DNA of 64,000 nucleotides. Origin: Candidatus Anammoximicrobium sp. Its GTDB lineage: Bacteria > Planctomycetota > Planctomycetia > Pirellulales > Pirellulaceae. The translations under genes were made by a program, and so were the position numbers. The notes below the pieces were generated by a model. The model was not told the DNA's origin, made no database searches, and saw only the letters and a program-made list of their open reading frames with translations. Shown here piece after piece: positions 1-10,700 of the stretch (within the stretch, counting starts at the first letter, position 1; the number at the start of each line of letters is the position of its first letter). The stretch lies in contig JAAYYU010000311.1 in NCBI GenBank assembly GCA_012515235.1, positions 62,001 through 126,000 on the forward strand, read 5' to 3'.

Positions 1-629
1 CACAGTTCGCGGACCTGGGCCTTGAGGAACTCCAGGTACTGGCCCCAATCCGGCCGGTCGTCAGGCTGCGGCGGCAGTTCGTGGTGACGCCCCAGGTTCG
101 GATAGGTCGGCTGGTGCCAGTCGGCGATCGAGTAGTACAGGCACAGCGGAAACCGGCGCCGATGACAGGCGTCCGCCAGCATCCGGAGGACGTCCTTGCC
201 ATAGGGCGTGTGCATCGTGTTGTAGGTCGTCTGGCGGGTGTTCCACAAACAGAACCCGTCGTGGTGCTTGGTGGTGAAGCAGACGTATTTCATCCCCGCG
301 GCTTGAGCCAGGTCGAGCCAAGCGTCGGGATCGTACTTGACGGGATTCCATTGTCGCGTCAACTGGACGTATTCCTCGCGGGGCACGCGGCCGCGCCACT
401 GGTGCTGTTCGTGCCAGCCGCCCAGGGCATACAGGCCCCAATGGACGAACAGGCCGAAACGTTTCTCGAAGAACCAATCCCGGCCGTCGCCAAAGCGGGT
501 AATCGGCGGGCGGGCTTTCGCCGCCGAGGCCGCCGCGCCCACAGCGGCAAGGCCCAAGGGAGACGAACCGGGCAAAGCCGCAGCGGCGGTCAAGCCCGTC
601 AGAGTCTGGACGAAATGGCGTCGGTGCAT
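1..629 (-). CDS. Alpha-L-fucosidase, GH29 family (3' end outside window)
   Basis: About 209 N-terminal residues are present and the gene runs off the left edge. The start at 629 gives an N-terminus with two arginines followed by a hydrophobic alanine/leucine-rich stretch, a Tat-like or ordinary export signal. GH29 hallmarks follow: FGLFVHWGLYALGGWHE near residue 57 and the strongly conserved FTTKHHDGFCLWNT near residue 105. The family removes alpha-L-fucose from glycans, and export suggests action in the periplasm or outside. The catalytic nucleophile region is beyond the edge, so activity cannot be judged. It fits a planctomycete that degrades fucose-rich polysaccharides, together with the sulfatases elsewhere in the window. 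Confidence 0.85.
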   Translation of the reverse strand, partial: MHRRHFVQTLTGLTAAAALPGSSPLGLAAVGAAASAAKARPPITRFGDGRDWFFEKRFGLFVHWGLYALGGWHEQHQWRGRVPREEYVQLTRQWNPVKYDPDAWLDLAQAAGMKYVCFTTKHHDGFCLWNTRQTTYNTMHTPYGKDVLRMLADACHRRRFPLCLYYSIADWHQPTYPNLGRHHELPPQPDDRPDWGQYLEFLKAQVREL

Positions 630-883
630 AGGGCCAGTCCTTTTTGGGTCAGGGGACGATCCGCGCCGCCTGGGAGGGCGGCGACGCGCATGTGCCGCGA
701 AGTCCGATCCTGACAAAAACAAGCCTCGGCAGCAAGATGACAGACCGGGACAGCTTGTAGCCGCCTGGCGAACCCCTCCCCGGCGCCGACACGTGCAACG
801 GAACGTTCCCCCGCACCCTTGGTCTCCCTTCGGGCACGCAAGACGCGCGGTGAGCCGTTCCGCTTGTGTGCGTCACGATGCGA

Positions 884-3800
884 TCACACGCTTTCGGCGG
901 TGACCGAATACTGCCTCGGCAGCCAGCGCCGCAGGCCCGCCAGCAAACTCGTCACGCCGACGGCCAATCCCAGCACACTCGGCGAACACCAGAACCACCA
1001 AGCGCCGCCAAGGGCGATACCGAGAAGGGGCCCGGCGAGATGGCCCCAACGCTGCAGGACCGGATTGGGCAGTAAGAGCCACGCCATGACAGCCAAAGCC
1101 AGCAGGACGGCCGCCGCGGCCCCGGTCGGCTGTCGGCCAGCGGCGGGGACACGGCCGAAACCGACCTGAATCGCCCCAGCACCCGGTACGAGGGCGGCCT
1201 GTGTGCCGATCGCTTGGCGGCCGACGGCGGAACGTTGCCAGGACGGGGACTCCGACGCCGACGGTTGCGCAGCAGTCGGCGGCAGTCGTTGCAGACTCTG
1301 TAACTTCTCGTCCAACGCCGCTTGGTGAACCTTGACCTCCTCCAGTTGCTGCGCGTGTCGGCGGCGGGCTTCCGGGTCGGCCGCCGTCAGCGTGTCAATG
1401 GCTTGGCGGGCCGCCTTCAGGCGTCGGCGCCAAGCGGAATACCAGCGGGCGGCAAGGCCCGGGTCGCTGGCGGCCAGCGCCTCGGACGCATTTTCGATCA
1501 GGGCCGCGCGCGTAGAGAAACGGACGAATTCCAGAGCTAGAAGGTCGGTGCGATGCTGCGCGGGCAAGATCTCGATCCGTCCGCACTCGGTGGTCCGGAT
1601 CGTCCACATCGTCTGTTCGACGGGAATGCCGACCAGTTGAGGCGGGCGAAGCGTCCAAAACCCCGCTGCGCAGGTGCCATTGGGCTGCCGCCCCTGGTAG
1701 ACCACTTCGATTTGCTGAGCCAACTGCCGCGCGCCCAGCGTCACCCGCCACCGCTGCGGGCCGAGCGATTCGAGCATCGCGGGCAGGTCGGCGACCGCGA
1801 CGTTGACCAGCTGGAACCCCTCGGGAAGTTCCAACTCGCAGTCGGCAACGCCGGACGGCTGCAAGTCGAAGGTAGCCGTCGCCGCCAGCATGCCGTCCGA
1901 GGCGCAGAGCACGTCCAGATCCGCCAGGACGACTCGCGGCCGTCCGGAACTCGGCTGCACGTCTTCGATCGTGGCTTGATAACGCGGCTGCGTGGCGAAG
2001 TACGTTTTGTGCGGCCCGGAGGGCGGCTCGAACCCGGCGGGCAGCGCCACGATCTCCCGCAGACCGCTCGTCTTCCAGGCGATGCCCTGTTGGTTGATTT
2101 GCGTCGGCGCGCACAAGTACCGGTCGAACGCGTCCACGTCCAACGGCACGATGTCCAACGCTTGCACGGCTCCGCCTTGCGGCGTCGCCAGCTTGCCGGT
2201 GATCCGCAGCCGGCGCGACTCGGCAATCGGCTGCGGCGGCCGAAAGACCAGCTGCCGCCGCTTCTGATCCGGCAAGGCGACGAACTCCAGAACGCCGGGA
2301 CAGTCGCATTCGACGGGGCCCGACCAGTCGGCGGGAACCTCCCAACGCACGGCATCGACCACGCCGGCAGCGACCTGCAAGTCGTACTGGACCCGGACCT
2401 GCCAGGCATCCTGGATGCGGTCCAGGACGGTGACCAACGTGCCCTGCGTGCGGGGACGGTTCGGCGTGACGCTGAAGCGGAGAGGCTGAGTGCGGGACTG
2501 ACCTGGTCCCGACCGCAAGTCCGCCACCAGCCGTCCCCAGCCGGCTTGGTGCTCTCCCAGAACGGCTGTCGGCACATCGTTCAGGCCCGCTCGGTCGAGG
2601 ATGGCCACGCGCACCGCCGGACGACGGTACACCGTGACGGCGTCGGACAAAGTCTCCGCTCCCGTCACGCCGATCTTCCCCAGCGCCAACTCGCCGCCGC
2701 GGGGCGTGGCCAGCGTGGCCCGCAACTGAAGTTGATGGACTCCGGCGACCGGTTGGTCCAAACGCACGACAAGCGTCTTCTTGTCGCGAAGCGACCAGCC
2801 CGCGGCAAGCGTCTGCTCGCCCTGGCGGACCGACACGCTGCCGACGGACAAGCCTTCCGGCACCTCCACACGGTGTTCAAACGCGCTGCCCTGGCCGCTG
2901 TCCAACCGCGCCTCAAACTGCAGATCCGCGCGGTCCGCGCCCCAGGCCACGTTCAACTGCTGAGCCGCCTTCAACGCGACCGTGCGGGGCCGCGTCGTCA
3001 CACTCTTGCCCGGCGTTCCGTCCGCCACGGCAACCGCCAGTTGCGGCGGATCGTCCTTTGCCTGCCAGGCCGCCGCAAAGGCAGCCGACTCGATCGCCTC
3101 TCCCAATCCCTCGGCCGGCACTTCATAGCTCAGGGCGCTGTCGACGGAGATCGCCAGCCAGCGCTTCGCGGTGCGGTCGGCAAGCGCCTCCAGCCGTGGA
3201 ATTCGCACGTCGCCGATCCCGGAAACCCCGGTCAGCACGAACTCCAGGTCCAGGCTTACCTCGGACTTCGCGGGCGGCTTCAGCAGCCAGCGAATCCGCT
3301 GGTCTTCGCCGGCGGGTGCGGAGACCACGGGGACCAGGTTCGGCTCCTGACGCGGCAGCAGACGCAACTGCGGGGACGCCACCAGAACGACTTCCGACAG
3401 CCGCCCGCCCGTGCTCTTGAAGCGGGCTTGGGCCTGCAACACAACCGCCCCCGGATGGATTCGGAGCCACAACAGCAACTCGCTTTCCACCGCGGCCGGC
3501 CCGCCACTGCCAGCCGGTTCGGACGGCCATTGCAGCACCATCCGATCCGCCGGTCCCAGGGCGAAAACGCGTTCTCCGGACGCATCCGTCGTGGCGCCGC
3601 CCAGCGCGGAGGGGCAATCGACGCCGGGGACCTGGTTGGGGACCTGCAGGCGGACGCGGGACGTCGGCACGCGCGGAATCAGCACCTCGCAACGCGATAT
3701 CCCGTCGGCACGCTCGACCTGGGGCCGGAACGCTAACTCCAAGTCTGCTTCTCCCGCTTCGGAGATTTCGACGACCAGCCGCGTCCCTTCCGCCTCCCAG

Positions 3801-6800
3801 GCCACGGACGTCGGCCGACTCCCCAAGCGAGCCCGATTGGGAAGCAGGTAAACCTGATCTTGCCGGATCGGCAGGACCAGCCGCACGCCGGCGCGATTCG
3901 TCCGCACGCGATACAGGGCCACCAGTTCCCGCGCCACCGGCGCGGGGTCGGCCGCGTCCCTGTCAAAAACGACCCGATATTCGGCATCGGCGATCAACCA
4001 CTGCTGACTGACGTTGCCTGCCCCCGCTGCCTCCCGCCGCAACCGGTTGCAGAAATCCTGCGGCACGTAGACATAGGGCTCCGCCGGCTGCTGCTCGTCA
4101 TCGACGGGAAGCAAGACCCGGTAAATCCGCTCCGCTTCGCCCCCAGACGCGGTTGGGACGGATGCCGGTGGAACCGACGCGGTCTCGGTCGGCGCCGACT
4201 TGGCCGGCGCTGGCTCGGCGGCCGGCGGCTTGGGTGGCGCTGCCGTGGCCGGCCCCGACTCGGCGGACGGGGGTTGGGCCCCCGCGCTGGCAGCCAGCAG
4301 CAGGACGGTCAGCAGCGCGGCGACGGCCGTCGCGGTCGACGCAAGAACGACACGAGACGAGCTGGACGAACCCGACACGTCCGCAGCGCGCTGACGCGAT
4401 CCGAAGGGAACCAGCCAGACCAGGAACACCGACAGGAGGCTGCCCAGAAAGCAGCCGCTGGCCAGGGGGACCCACGCCACGGGACAAACCAGCGCGACGC
4501 ATCCCCAAAGCGCCGTCAACGGCAGACAGTACACCGGCCGGCGAAGGGTGCCCCAAACCATCAGCCCTGCGGTCGCCAGGAACACGGCCCATCCGGCCGC
4601 GCGGAAAAAGTCACGGTGGACCACGCGGACCCAAGTCTCCCGAAAGGCCGACGACGCCAACTGCCAGCGAGTTGAGACCGGAACCCGCGTCGCCGTCCAG
4701 CCCGGATTGCGGTTGTCGGGGACGGCCGGGGGGGAGGTCATCGCGGCAGGCGGGTCGTCCCAGCCGCCGACCGCCTCGCCCGGCGGCTTCGCGGGAGTTG
4801 CTAACGAGATCCAATCGCGAGCAGACCGCGGGTCAAAGGGAGTCTGCTGCGGACCGCGCAGCACCAGTCCGAACAGCCGCGTCTTCCAGCCTGCGGGGGA
4901 CCCCGCGTTGGCGGACTCGACTTGCCAGCCGGGCGGCAGCTGCACGACCCAAGTCCGCTCGAAGATCGGCATCCCCAGATTCGGCCAGGGTGCGGCCACC
5001 GTCGCCCAAGGACCGTTGCGCCGGCACGGCGCCGTGTAGCAGATGACCAGCGTCGGAAAACGCTCGCCGCTCGGCAGGTTCACCGTGACGCCCGCCTGCG
5101 TCACGGCTTGACGGGGCCGAAAAACCGGCCGCCCGCTGACCAGCAAATCCAGCACTTCGGCCGAGGCTGGCGGCATGATCAAAACCTGCGATTGGCCGCG
5201 ATTCTCCACGTGACAGACCGCCGTGTGCAACGCCCGCCCGTCGCCCAGGACTTTCGTAATCAACTCGCAAGTCCGCACCCAGGCGGAGCCCGGCAACCCC
5301 TCGGCCACCCGCACCGACAGCCGGCAATCCAAGGACGGATCGTAGCGGAAGGCGCCTCGTGTGGTCGAGTATCGCCCCGGCGGCGGCTGCTCCGCCGGAA
5401 TGGGGCGGACGTTCCGGGGCTCCATGGTCAGCGGCAGCGTCGCCGAGCGGATGGTCACGTAGCCCACCTGGGAAGCGGCCGCCGGCAGGGACGCCAAAGG
5501 CACCGCGGCCGTCCCGGAAAAAGCATCGGAGCGCGTGGCCAGAAGTTCGAACGCGTCGCCGCGAGGCCGGGGCAGGACGATCTCCCAGGAATGATGTCCG
5601 GCCGGCTTCGCCCCGGCGGCCTCCGCATCGTCGTCCAGCGGCCGCGCCAGGACGGCTCCCTCCTCGCCGCTGAAGGTCCAGCGGGGCGCCGTCGCCAAGG
5701 GTTCGGAAAAATGCACGACCAGTCGTCCGACCGCCGAGGCAATTGGCTGACAGCACAACCGGAACGCCTGCTCCACCCACTTCTCGCTGTAAGTCGAATC
5801 GACATGGACCTCCGCCGAGTAGCTGGGGGTTTCGGCAAGCAAGGCGAGACTGACGTCCTCGGCCGTCTCGCCACCCAGAAACGTGACGGCCCCGGCGGCG
5901 GACGACAAACGCTCTTGTTCCCAGCTCGATAAATCCCCGGCCGCCAGCCGTTTCAAGCCCGCGTCGTCCGACAACACCACCCGATGCGCGGCGTCCGCCG
6001 CCACCGCCGTCACGCTACGGGCGACCGTCACCTCGCGCAAGGTCCCCAGCCGGAGTTCCCGGCCGCGAAGCCGTTCGCCCAGACGCAGGCCCCGACGATG
6101 GGCATGCACGGTCAGCCGCAGCGGCTGGTCTGCCGGCAACGGCTGGCGGAAGCGGATCTTCAGGCTGCGGTGCTGCGGACTGCGGAAGGCCAGTTGCCAG
6201 TCCTCCAGCGCGTCGGACGGTTGCGTCTCGACAAGATCCACCGTCCAACCCGGCAGCACTTCCCACGCGACGTCGTAACGCGGCGTTCCGGTGCCGGTGA
6301 GTTCGGCATCGCACTCGAGATTGGTCACGGCCGTGCCCAGCTTGATCCGCGTGAGAGTCCGGGCGACCGTCTCGCCGTCGCGGCGCTGCAACATCGCCAC
6401 GATCTGCGGCCGAGGCTGGAGGTCGCGGATCTCCAGGGACTGTCCGCGCAGCGGCGCCGGCAGGGGAGCGGCCTGCAGCTGGCGGCAACCGACCGTCTCC
6501 AGGTGCGAGACCCAGAGCGGTTCCGGGACGTCCAGGCGGCTGACGCCCTCCAGCCAGAAAACGCCCGGCACGGCGACGCGAGGCAACTGCCAGGCCGCGT
6601 CCCCGACGGCCGGAGCGACCGCCTTCAGCCGGATCTCGTGCCCGTCGCCCAACAGCGGCTCGGACAACGCCAACGCGATCTGCCGCTGGGCGCCGGCCAT
6701 CGATTCGGACCAGTCCAACGGCGAATCGCGATAGTAGGCTCGATACAACTGCAGCGGCTCGTCCAGCGCCAGCGTCAGCTTGGACAGCGGCGTCTGGCGG

Positions 6801-7798
6801 ACATCCAGACGCAGACTGACCGCGACCTCGACCGCGTCCAGTCCGCAAGCGTAGCGATGATCCTGGCAAAGCAACACCAACGGCTCCACAAGCGGCGCCC
6901 CGGAACTTGCCGCCAGCCGCAGAGCCAGGTTCGTGCCGCCCCGCAGTTCGATCAACCAGGACCGCTCGCCGCCGGCCCCAGGACTCTCCGGCAACGGCGA
7001 CACGACGGCGGGGTCCGCGATCGGTTGCAGGTCGGCGGGCAACGTCAGCTGGACCCGATGGACGGCGGTGTTCGGCAAACGGAGTTCGAATCTCAACTCG
7101 CCCGCGGCACTCTTCTCGCCACGCCGCGACCAACGGAATTGCAGCTTTCCGGACGTGTCGACCAGGGCCACGATCCGGCCGGCGTCGTCGCTCCCCAACT
7201 CCGCGGGACGCTCCGCCTCGTCCACCGCGCCGCCGGCGCCGGGAGCCGCCGGCCGGCTGTTTGCCGCCGCGGGCGAGCCTTCGGCGGGCGGCGGAACCGC
7301 GGCAGCCGGCGCCGCTGCGGTCTTTTTGTCCGGCCGCCAACGCGGCTCCGAGATCACCAGGTTGCAGGGTTCCAAGGACAGCACGGCGGTCGTGCCGGCC
7401 TGCTGCGCCACGGTCAGCTGGGCGGCGCCCGACAGCAGGTCTCCGTCCAACCGGGCCGTGTACGTCGCCTGCAAGATTTGCGGATCAATCGCCGCCTGGG
7501 GCGCGGAAAGCTTGACGCCGACAGCGCCCAACAGCTGATCGAATTCCTCGCGTCGCAACGGCACGAAGGTGTCGTCCTGGAGCAGGCCGGATGCCGGATT
7601 CCGGATCGCTTCGCTGGGAAGAAAAACCTTGCGATAGCGGAGCGGCGAGACGCGGGCCGGGCCCGAGGGCGACTCCGCCGCCGTGAGCCCGCCTGCCAGG
7701 ATCAGCCCGGACAGCAGGGCCAGGACGCCGCCTGCCAGCCCCCGCTTCCGCAGCGGCCGACGTGCGAAAGCCTGGCGAAGCCAACGCTTTCGGATCAT
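884..7798 (-). CDS. Giant secreted/membrane-anchored protein of unknown function (2304 aa), apparent fusion of two modules
   Basis: I do not recognise a named domain. The start at 7798 overlaps the stop of the upstream gene (ATGA) and gives a basic N-terminus followed by a hydrophobic signal segment (about residues 18-40). The first half is predicted beta-rich, with a proline/alanine linker near 160-190, and ends in several hydrophobic helices (about 1065-1135). A second signal-like hydrophobic segment ending ASAGAQPP follows (about 1150-1170), then another long beta-rich part, a short charged helical stretch near 2140-2180 and C-terminal membrane helices (about 2225-2295). This layout repeats that of the neighbouring 1124-residue protein. 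In all three modules a short segment rich in V/L-P and E/D-F-x-x-L lies soon after the signal, for example TFVPLRREEFDQLLG at 77-91. Likely an envelope structural or scaffold protein, which is inference only. The coding region could be extended upstream to 8728, but that part only reads the neighbour's sequence in another frame. Confidence 0.85.
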   Translation of the reverse strand: MIRKRWLRQAFARRPLRKRGLAGGVLALLSGLILAGGLTAAESPSGPARVSPLRYRKVFLPSEAIRNPASGLLQDDTFVPLRREEFDQLLGAVGVKLSAPQAAIDPQILQATYTARLDGDLLSGAAQLTVAQQAGTTAVLSLEPCNLVISEPRWRPDKKTAAAPAAAVPPPAEGSPAAANSRPAAPGAGGAVDEAERPAELGSDDAGRIVALVDTSGKLQFRWSRRGEKSAAGELRFELRLPNTAVHRVQLTLPADLQPIADPAVVSPLPESPGAGGERSWLIELRGGTNLALRLAASSGAPLVEPLVLLCQDHRYACGLDAVEVAVSLRLDVRQTPLSKLTLALDEPLQLYRAYYRDSPLDWSESMAGAQRQIALALSEPLLGDGHEIRLKAVAPAVGDAAWQLPRVAVPGVFWLEGVSRLDVPEPLWVSHLETVGCRQLQAAPLPAPLRGQSLEIRDLQPRPQIVAMLQRRDGETVARTLTRIKLGTAVTNLECDAELTGTGTPRYDVAWEVLPGWTVDLVETQPSDALEDWQLAFRSPQHRSLKIRFRQPLPADQPLRLTVHAHRRGLRLGERLRGRELRLGTLREVTVARSVTAVAADAAHRVVLSDDAGLKRLAAGDLSSWEQERLSSAAGAVTFLGGETAEDVSLALLAETPSYSAEVHVDSTYSEKWVEQAFRLCCQPIASAVGRLVVHFSEPLATAPRWTFSGEEGAVLARPLDDDAEAAGAKPAGHHSWEIVLPRPRGDAFELLATRSDAFSGTAAVPLASLPAAASQVGYVTIRSATLPLTMEPRNVRPIPAEQPPPGRYSTTRGAFRYDPSLDCRLSVRVAEGLPGSAWVRTCELITKVLGDGRALHTAVCHVENRGQSQVLIMPPASAEVLDLLVSGRPVFRPRQAVTQAGVTVNLPSGERFPTLVICYTAPCRRNGPWATVAAPWPNLGMPIFERTWVVQLPPGWQVESANAGSPAGWKTRLFGLVLRGPQQTPFDPRSARDWISLATPAKPPGEAVGGWDDPPAAMTSPPAVPDNRNPGWTATRVPVSTRWQLASSAFRETWVRVVHRDFFRAAGWAVFLATAGLMVWGTLRRPVYCLPLTALWGCVALVCPVAWVPLASGCFLGSLLSVFLVWLVPFGSRQRAADVSGSSSSSRVVLASTATAVAALLTVLLLAASAGAQPPSAESGPATAAPPKPPAAEPAPAKSAPTETASVPPASVPTASGGEAERIYRVLLPVDDEQQPAEPYVYVPQDFCNRLRREAAGAGNVSQQWLIADAEYRVVFDRDAADPAPVARELVALYRVRTNRAGVRLVLPIRQDQVYLLPNRARLGSRPTSVAWEAEGTRLVVEISEAGEADLELAFRPQVERADGISRCEVLIPRVPTSRVRLQVPNQVPGVDCPSALGGATTDASGERVFALGPADRMVLQWPSEPAGSGGPAAVESELLLWLRIHPGAVVLQAQARFKSTGGRLSEVVLVASPQLRLLPRQEPNLVPVVSAPAGEDQRIRWLLKPPAKSEVSLDLEFVLTGVSGIGDVRIPRLEALADRTAKRWLAISVDSALSYEVPAEGLGEAIESAAFAAAWQAKDDPPQLAVAVADGTPGKSVTTRPRTVALKAAQQLNVAWGADRADLQFEARLDSGQGSAFEHRVEVPEGLSVGSVSVRQGEQTLAAGWSLRDKKTLVVRLDQPVAGVHQLQLRATLATPRGGELALGKIGVTGAETLSDAVTVYRRPAVRVAILDRAGLNDVPTAVLGEHQAGWGRLVADLRSGPGQSRTQPLRFSVTPNRPRTQGTLVTVLDRIQDAWQVRVQYDLQVAAGVVDAVRWEVPADWSGPVECDCPGVLEFVALPDQKRRQLVFRPPQPIAESRRLRITGKLATPQGGAVQALDIVPLDVDAFDRYLCAPTQINQQGIAWKTSGLREIVALPAGFEPPSGPHKTYFATQPRYQATIEDVQPSSGRPRVVLADLDVLCASDGMLAATATFDLQPSGVADCELELPEGFQLVNVAVADLPAMLESLGPQRWRVTLGARQLAQQIEVVYQGRQPNGTCAAGFWTLRPPQLVGIPVEQTMWTIRTTECGRIEILPAQHRTDLLALEFVRFSTRAALIENASEALAASDPGLAARWYSAWRRRLKAARQAIDTLTAADPEARRRHAQQLEEVKVHQAALDEKLQSLQRLPPTAAQPSASESPSWQRSAVGRQAIGTQAALVPGAGAIQVGFGRVPAAGRQPTGAAAAVLLALAVMAWLLLPNPVLQRWGHLAGPLLGIALGGAWWFWCSPSVLGLAVGVTSLLAGLRRWLPRQYSVTAESV

Positions 7799-10700
7799 GG
7801 CGTAGGCTCCCCTAGCGGAATCTCGGCCGGCATCGCGGCGGTCGTCGACGGCATCGCGACGCCGTCCCGCTTGGACGCCGACAGGGTCGCCTGAGCCGTC
7901 TTCGACTCCGAACCCGGCCGGCGCGTACCCCGGACGACCGCGGGCCGGGCTTGACGCCTGTCCACAAGGGCCTTCAACGCCAGGGCGACCAGGACCAGCA
8001 GCAGGCCTAACAGGGATGCTTGCGCGATCAACGCGGCCAAATCCGGAGCCGCCGCCATCACCGCCAAGGCCCCCACGCCCAACAAGAACAGCATCGCCGG
8101 ATGCCGCAACCGCGGGACGTAGATCAACAGCAAGCCGCCGGTCAAAACGACTCCCGACAAGACCAACACGATCGCCCAACGTGGCGCCACAGCGACCTCG
8201 ATCGCCGCGACCTCGCCAAAACCGCTGAACAGGTACGAGGGCGCCGACGCGGGCAGCGGTTCCTGGCGGCTGGCGCCGATCCAACGCTCCAATTGCTGTT
8301 CGTCCAGGCTGCTGAAGCGTTCCAGGAACAGCCCGCGACGCTGCCAGTGCATTTCCAGATTCATCGCCGCCGGCGCAAACAGCAACCGCTGGTTCGGGGG
8401 CAGGGCCAGTTGCCAGTAGACCCGCTTCGTCACGCCGGCGCCCCGAATCGCCGGCGTCTGCAGCGTCAGGCGTCCCCAGGCCGGCGGCGGCTCCGACAGG
8501 GAGTGCCAGATTTCGACCACGTGCTCCTGCGGCGCGGCCACCCGCGGCAGGGCCACCGCCAGCAGGCCGGCTTCGTCCTTGCCCGGCTGGATCGGTCGGG
8601 CGTCCAGCATCACGGCGTCGAGTTGGGCGCCGTCCACGGGTCGCAGCAAGAGACGCTCTTCGTCCGTCAACACGCGAAACACGGCCCGCACGCGCCGCCG
8701 GGACCCGCCCACCCAGGTCTGAAACCAAGCTTTCTGGACGGCCGTCGACGATCGCCGCCGCCGATCCAGGCGTGTGATCAGCAAGTCGACGTCCGGCGGG
8801 AACGCGCGAGACAGATACTTCTCGCGGGCCTCGGCCTGCCCGGCCGCGTCTTCCTTTTCCCAGCCTCCGCTCTGCAACACGACTTGAGCGTCCTGGCCGG
8901 CGTCGATCTCCAGGCGACTGGTGGTGACCACGGTGTCGGCGTTGGCCGCGGGCACCGCGAACGGGACCTGGATCAGGCTCGTCCCCGTCAATCCGGGCGC
9001 AGGGATCGGCAATTCGTACTGCAGCGCGACGTCGATCGGACCAATCCGCTCGGCCAACAGGTCCACCTGCACGCGGGCCGCGTGGCGGGCCGCCGTCGCC
9101 TCTGGCGGCGGGCCACCGGAGGCGTCACCGCTGGGATCCGTGGGCACTTCACTGAACGGCAGCGCGTGGGAGCCTTCCAGGATCTTCAAGCCGCCGGAGT
9201 CCAGCATGGCGCGGGTCACCTGCAACTCCAACGTCCGCAACGGTTCGTAGGCGACGCGATGGTCCAGTTGCTGCTGAACCCTCAGGACACTGCCTTCGAC
9301 CTGGAGAGTGGCGTGCGAAGCCACCGACACGGCCCGTTCGCGCAACCGCAGCGCGGCGCCCAGCACGGCCGACTTGGCATCGCTCCGCTCGCGGAAAAAC
9401 AGCGGCGACTGCTGGCGCTGCGGCAACTCGACCTGGGGCGGGAACGGCTCCTTCTCCAGTCCCTGCACGTCGCTGTCCGCAATCGTCAGTTCCACGTTGT
9501 CGGCGGGCAGCACGGCCACCACGGCCCGCGCCGAGGCTTTGGCTTCCGGCCGCGGCAGCGTGACCGACACCGCGCCGGCCCCCTCGGCGATCTCCTGGGT
9601 GGCGTCCAACTGCAAGGTAAACTCGCCGCTGTCCGGCACGGCCGCGGTCTTCAGGGGGATCTGCAGCGGCTCGCGTTTCTCGCGATCCAAGGCGTCGCTG
9701 TCCACCACGGAATCGGGACCGATTTGGTCCACGCGCCAGTTCGGCAATTGGACGCTGACCTGGGCCGCCGAACGGCCGCGGACTTTGTATTTCAGCGTCG
9801 CCGTCAGCCGAACGCGATTCGGCTCCACCTGCAAAACGTAAAACGGCTCGACGCCCACCTGCACCTCTTGAGCCGCCACCTGGATCCGCAGCGAATGCGT
9901 GCGGCGGAACGATTCGTAGCGCGCGGCAATCGCGCTGCGGGACTCCTCCGGCACAATCGTCCGCTGGACGTTGGGGCCCGGTTTGGCCGTCATCGACAGG
10001 TCGCCATCGACCACGACGTCGATCACGGTCGCCTGCCGGACGGCGCCCTCGACTTCCACCCCGCCGACCTCGAACTCCGGCACTTTGCCGCTGCCGGCGG
10101 GTGTCATCTCGGTCAACAACTGGACCGTCTCCGCGTCGACCTGGGCACGATCCAGCTTGACTTGCACCAAGGTGCCCTGCGATTCGTCCGCCCCGGCGAC
10201 TTCCGTCAGCCGATAGCCGGTCTGGTTCGGCTGCGTGGGAAACAGCTGTGTTCCCGGCGGCAGGCGGACGGCAAACGAGTCGATGGCGCCCCGCAGACTG
10301 GTGACGGTCAGCCGCACGTCGCCGCTGACTTCCCGCACGCCTTCCACCCGGATCGTCGTCTTCACATCCGCACGCAACACCGGCCGCGTCTCGACCGGCG
10401 CGGCCGCGGCCGCCTTGGTCCAAGCCAGTTGAAAATCGCCGCTGACGCCGTTGACCAGAAACCGCGTTTCGCCTCCCTCCTGTTTGACCGTCAGCGAACC
10501 GTCGGATACCGTCGCTGCCGCGTCCGCAATGGGCACCCGCAGCTCCAGTTCGGAAGACGCGGCACGCGGCGGCTGGAGCGCCAATCGCACTTCGTTGCCA
10601 AGCTCCCGGACCGGCGCGGTCAGTTTCAGCGTCAGGCGATGCGTCGGCTCCCGAGGTCCGTTGATCCAACAGACGTAGCCTCCGCCGTCCGGGTCGCAGG

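Noticed and set aside
7799..8728. 310-residue N-terminal extension of the 2304-residue protein
   Set aside because: It reads the downstream part of the neighbouring 1124-residue gene in another frame, is Arg/Gly-rich, and the ATG at 7798 gives an ATGA overlap and a signal peptide.
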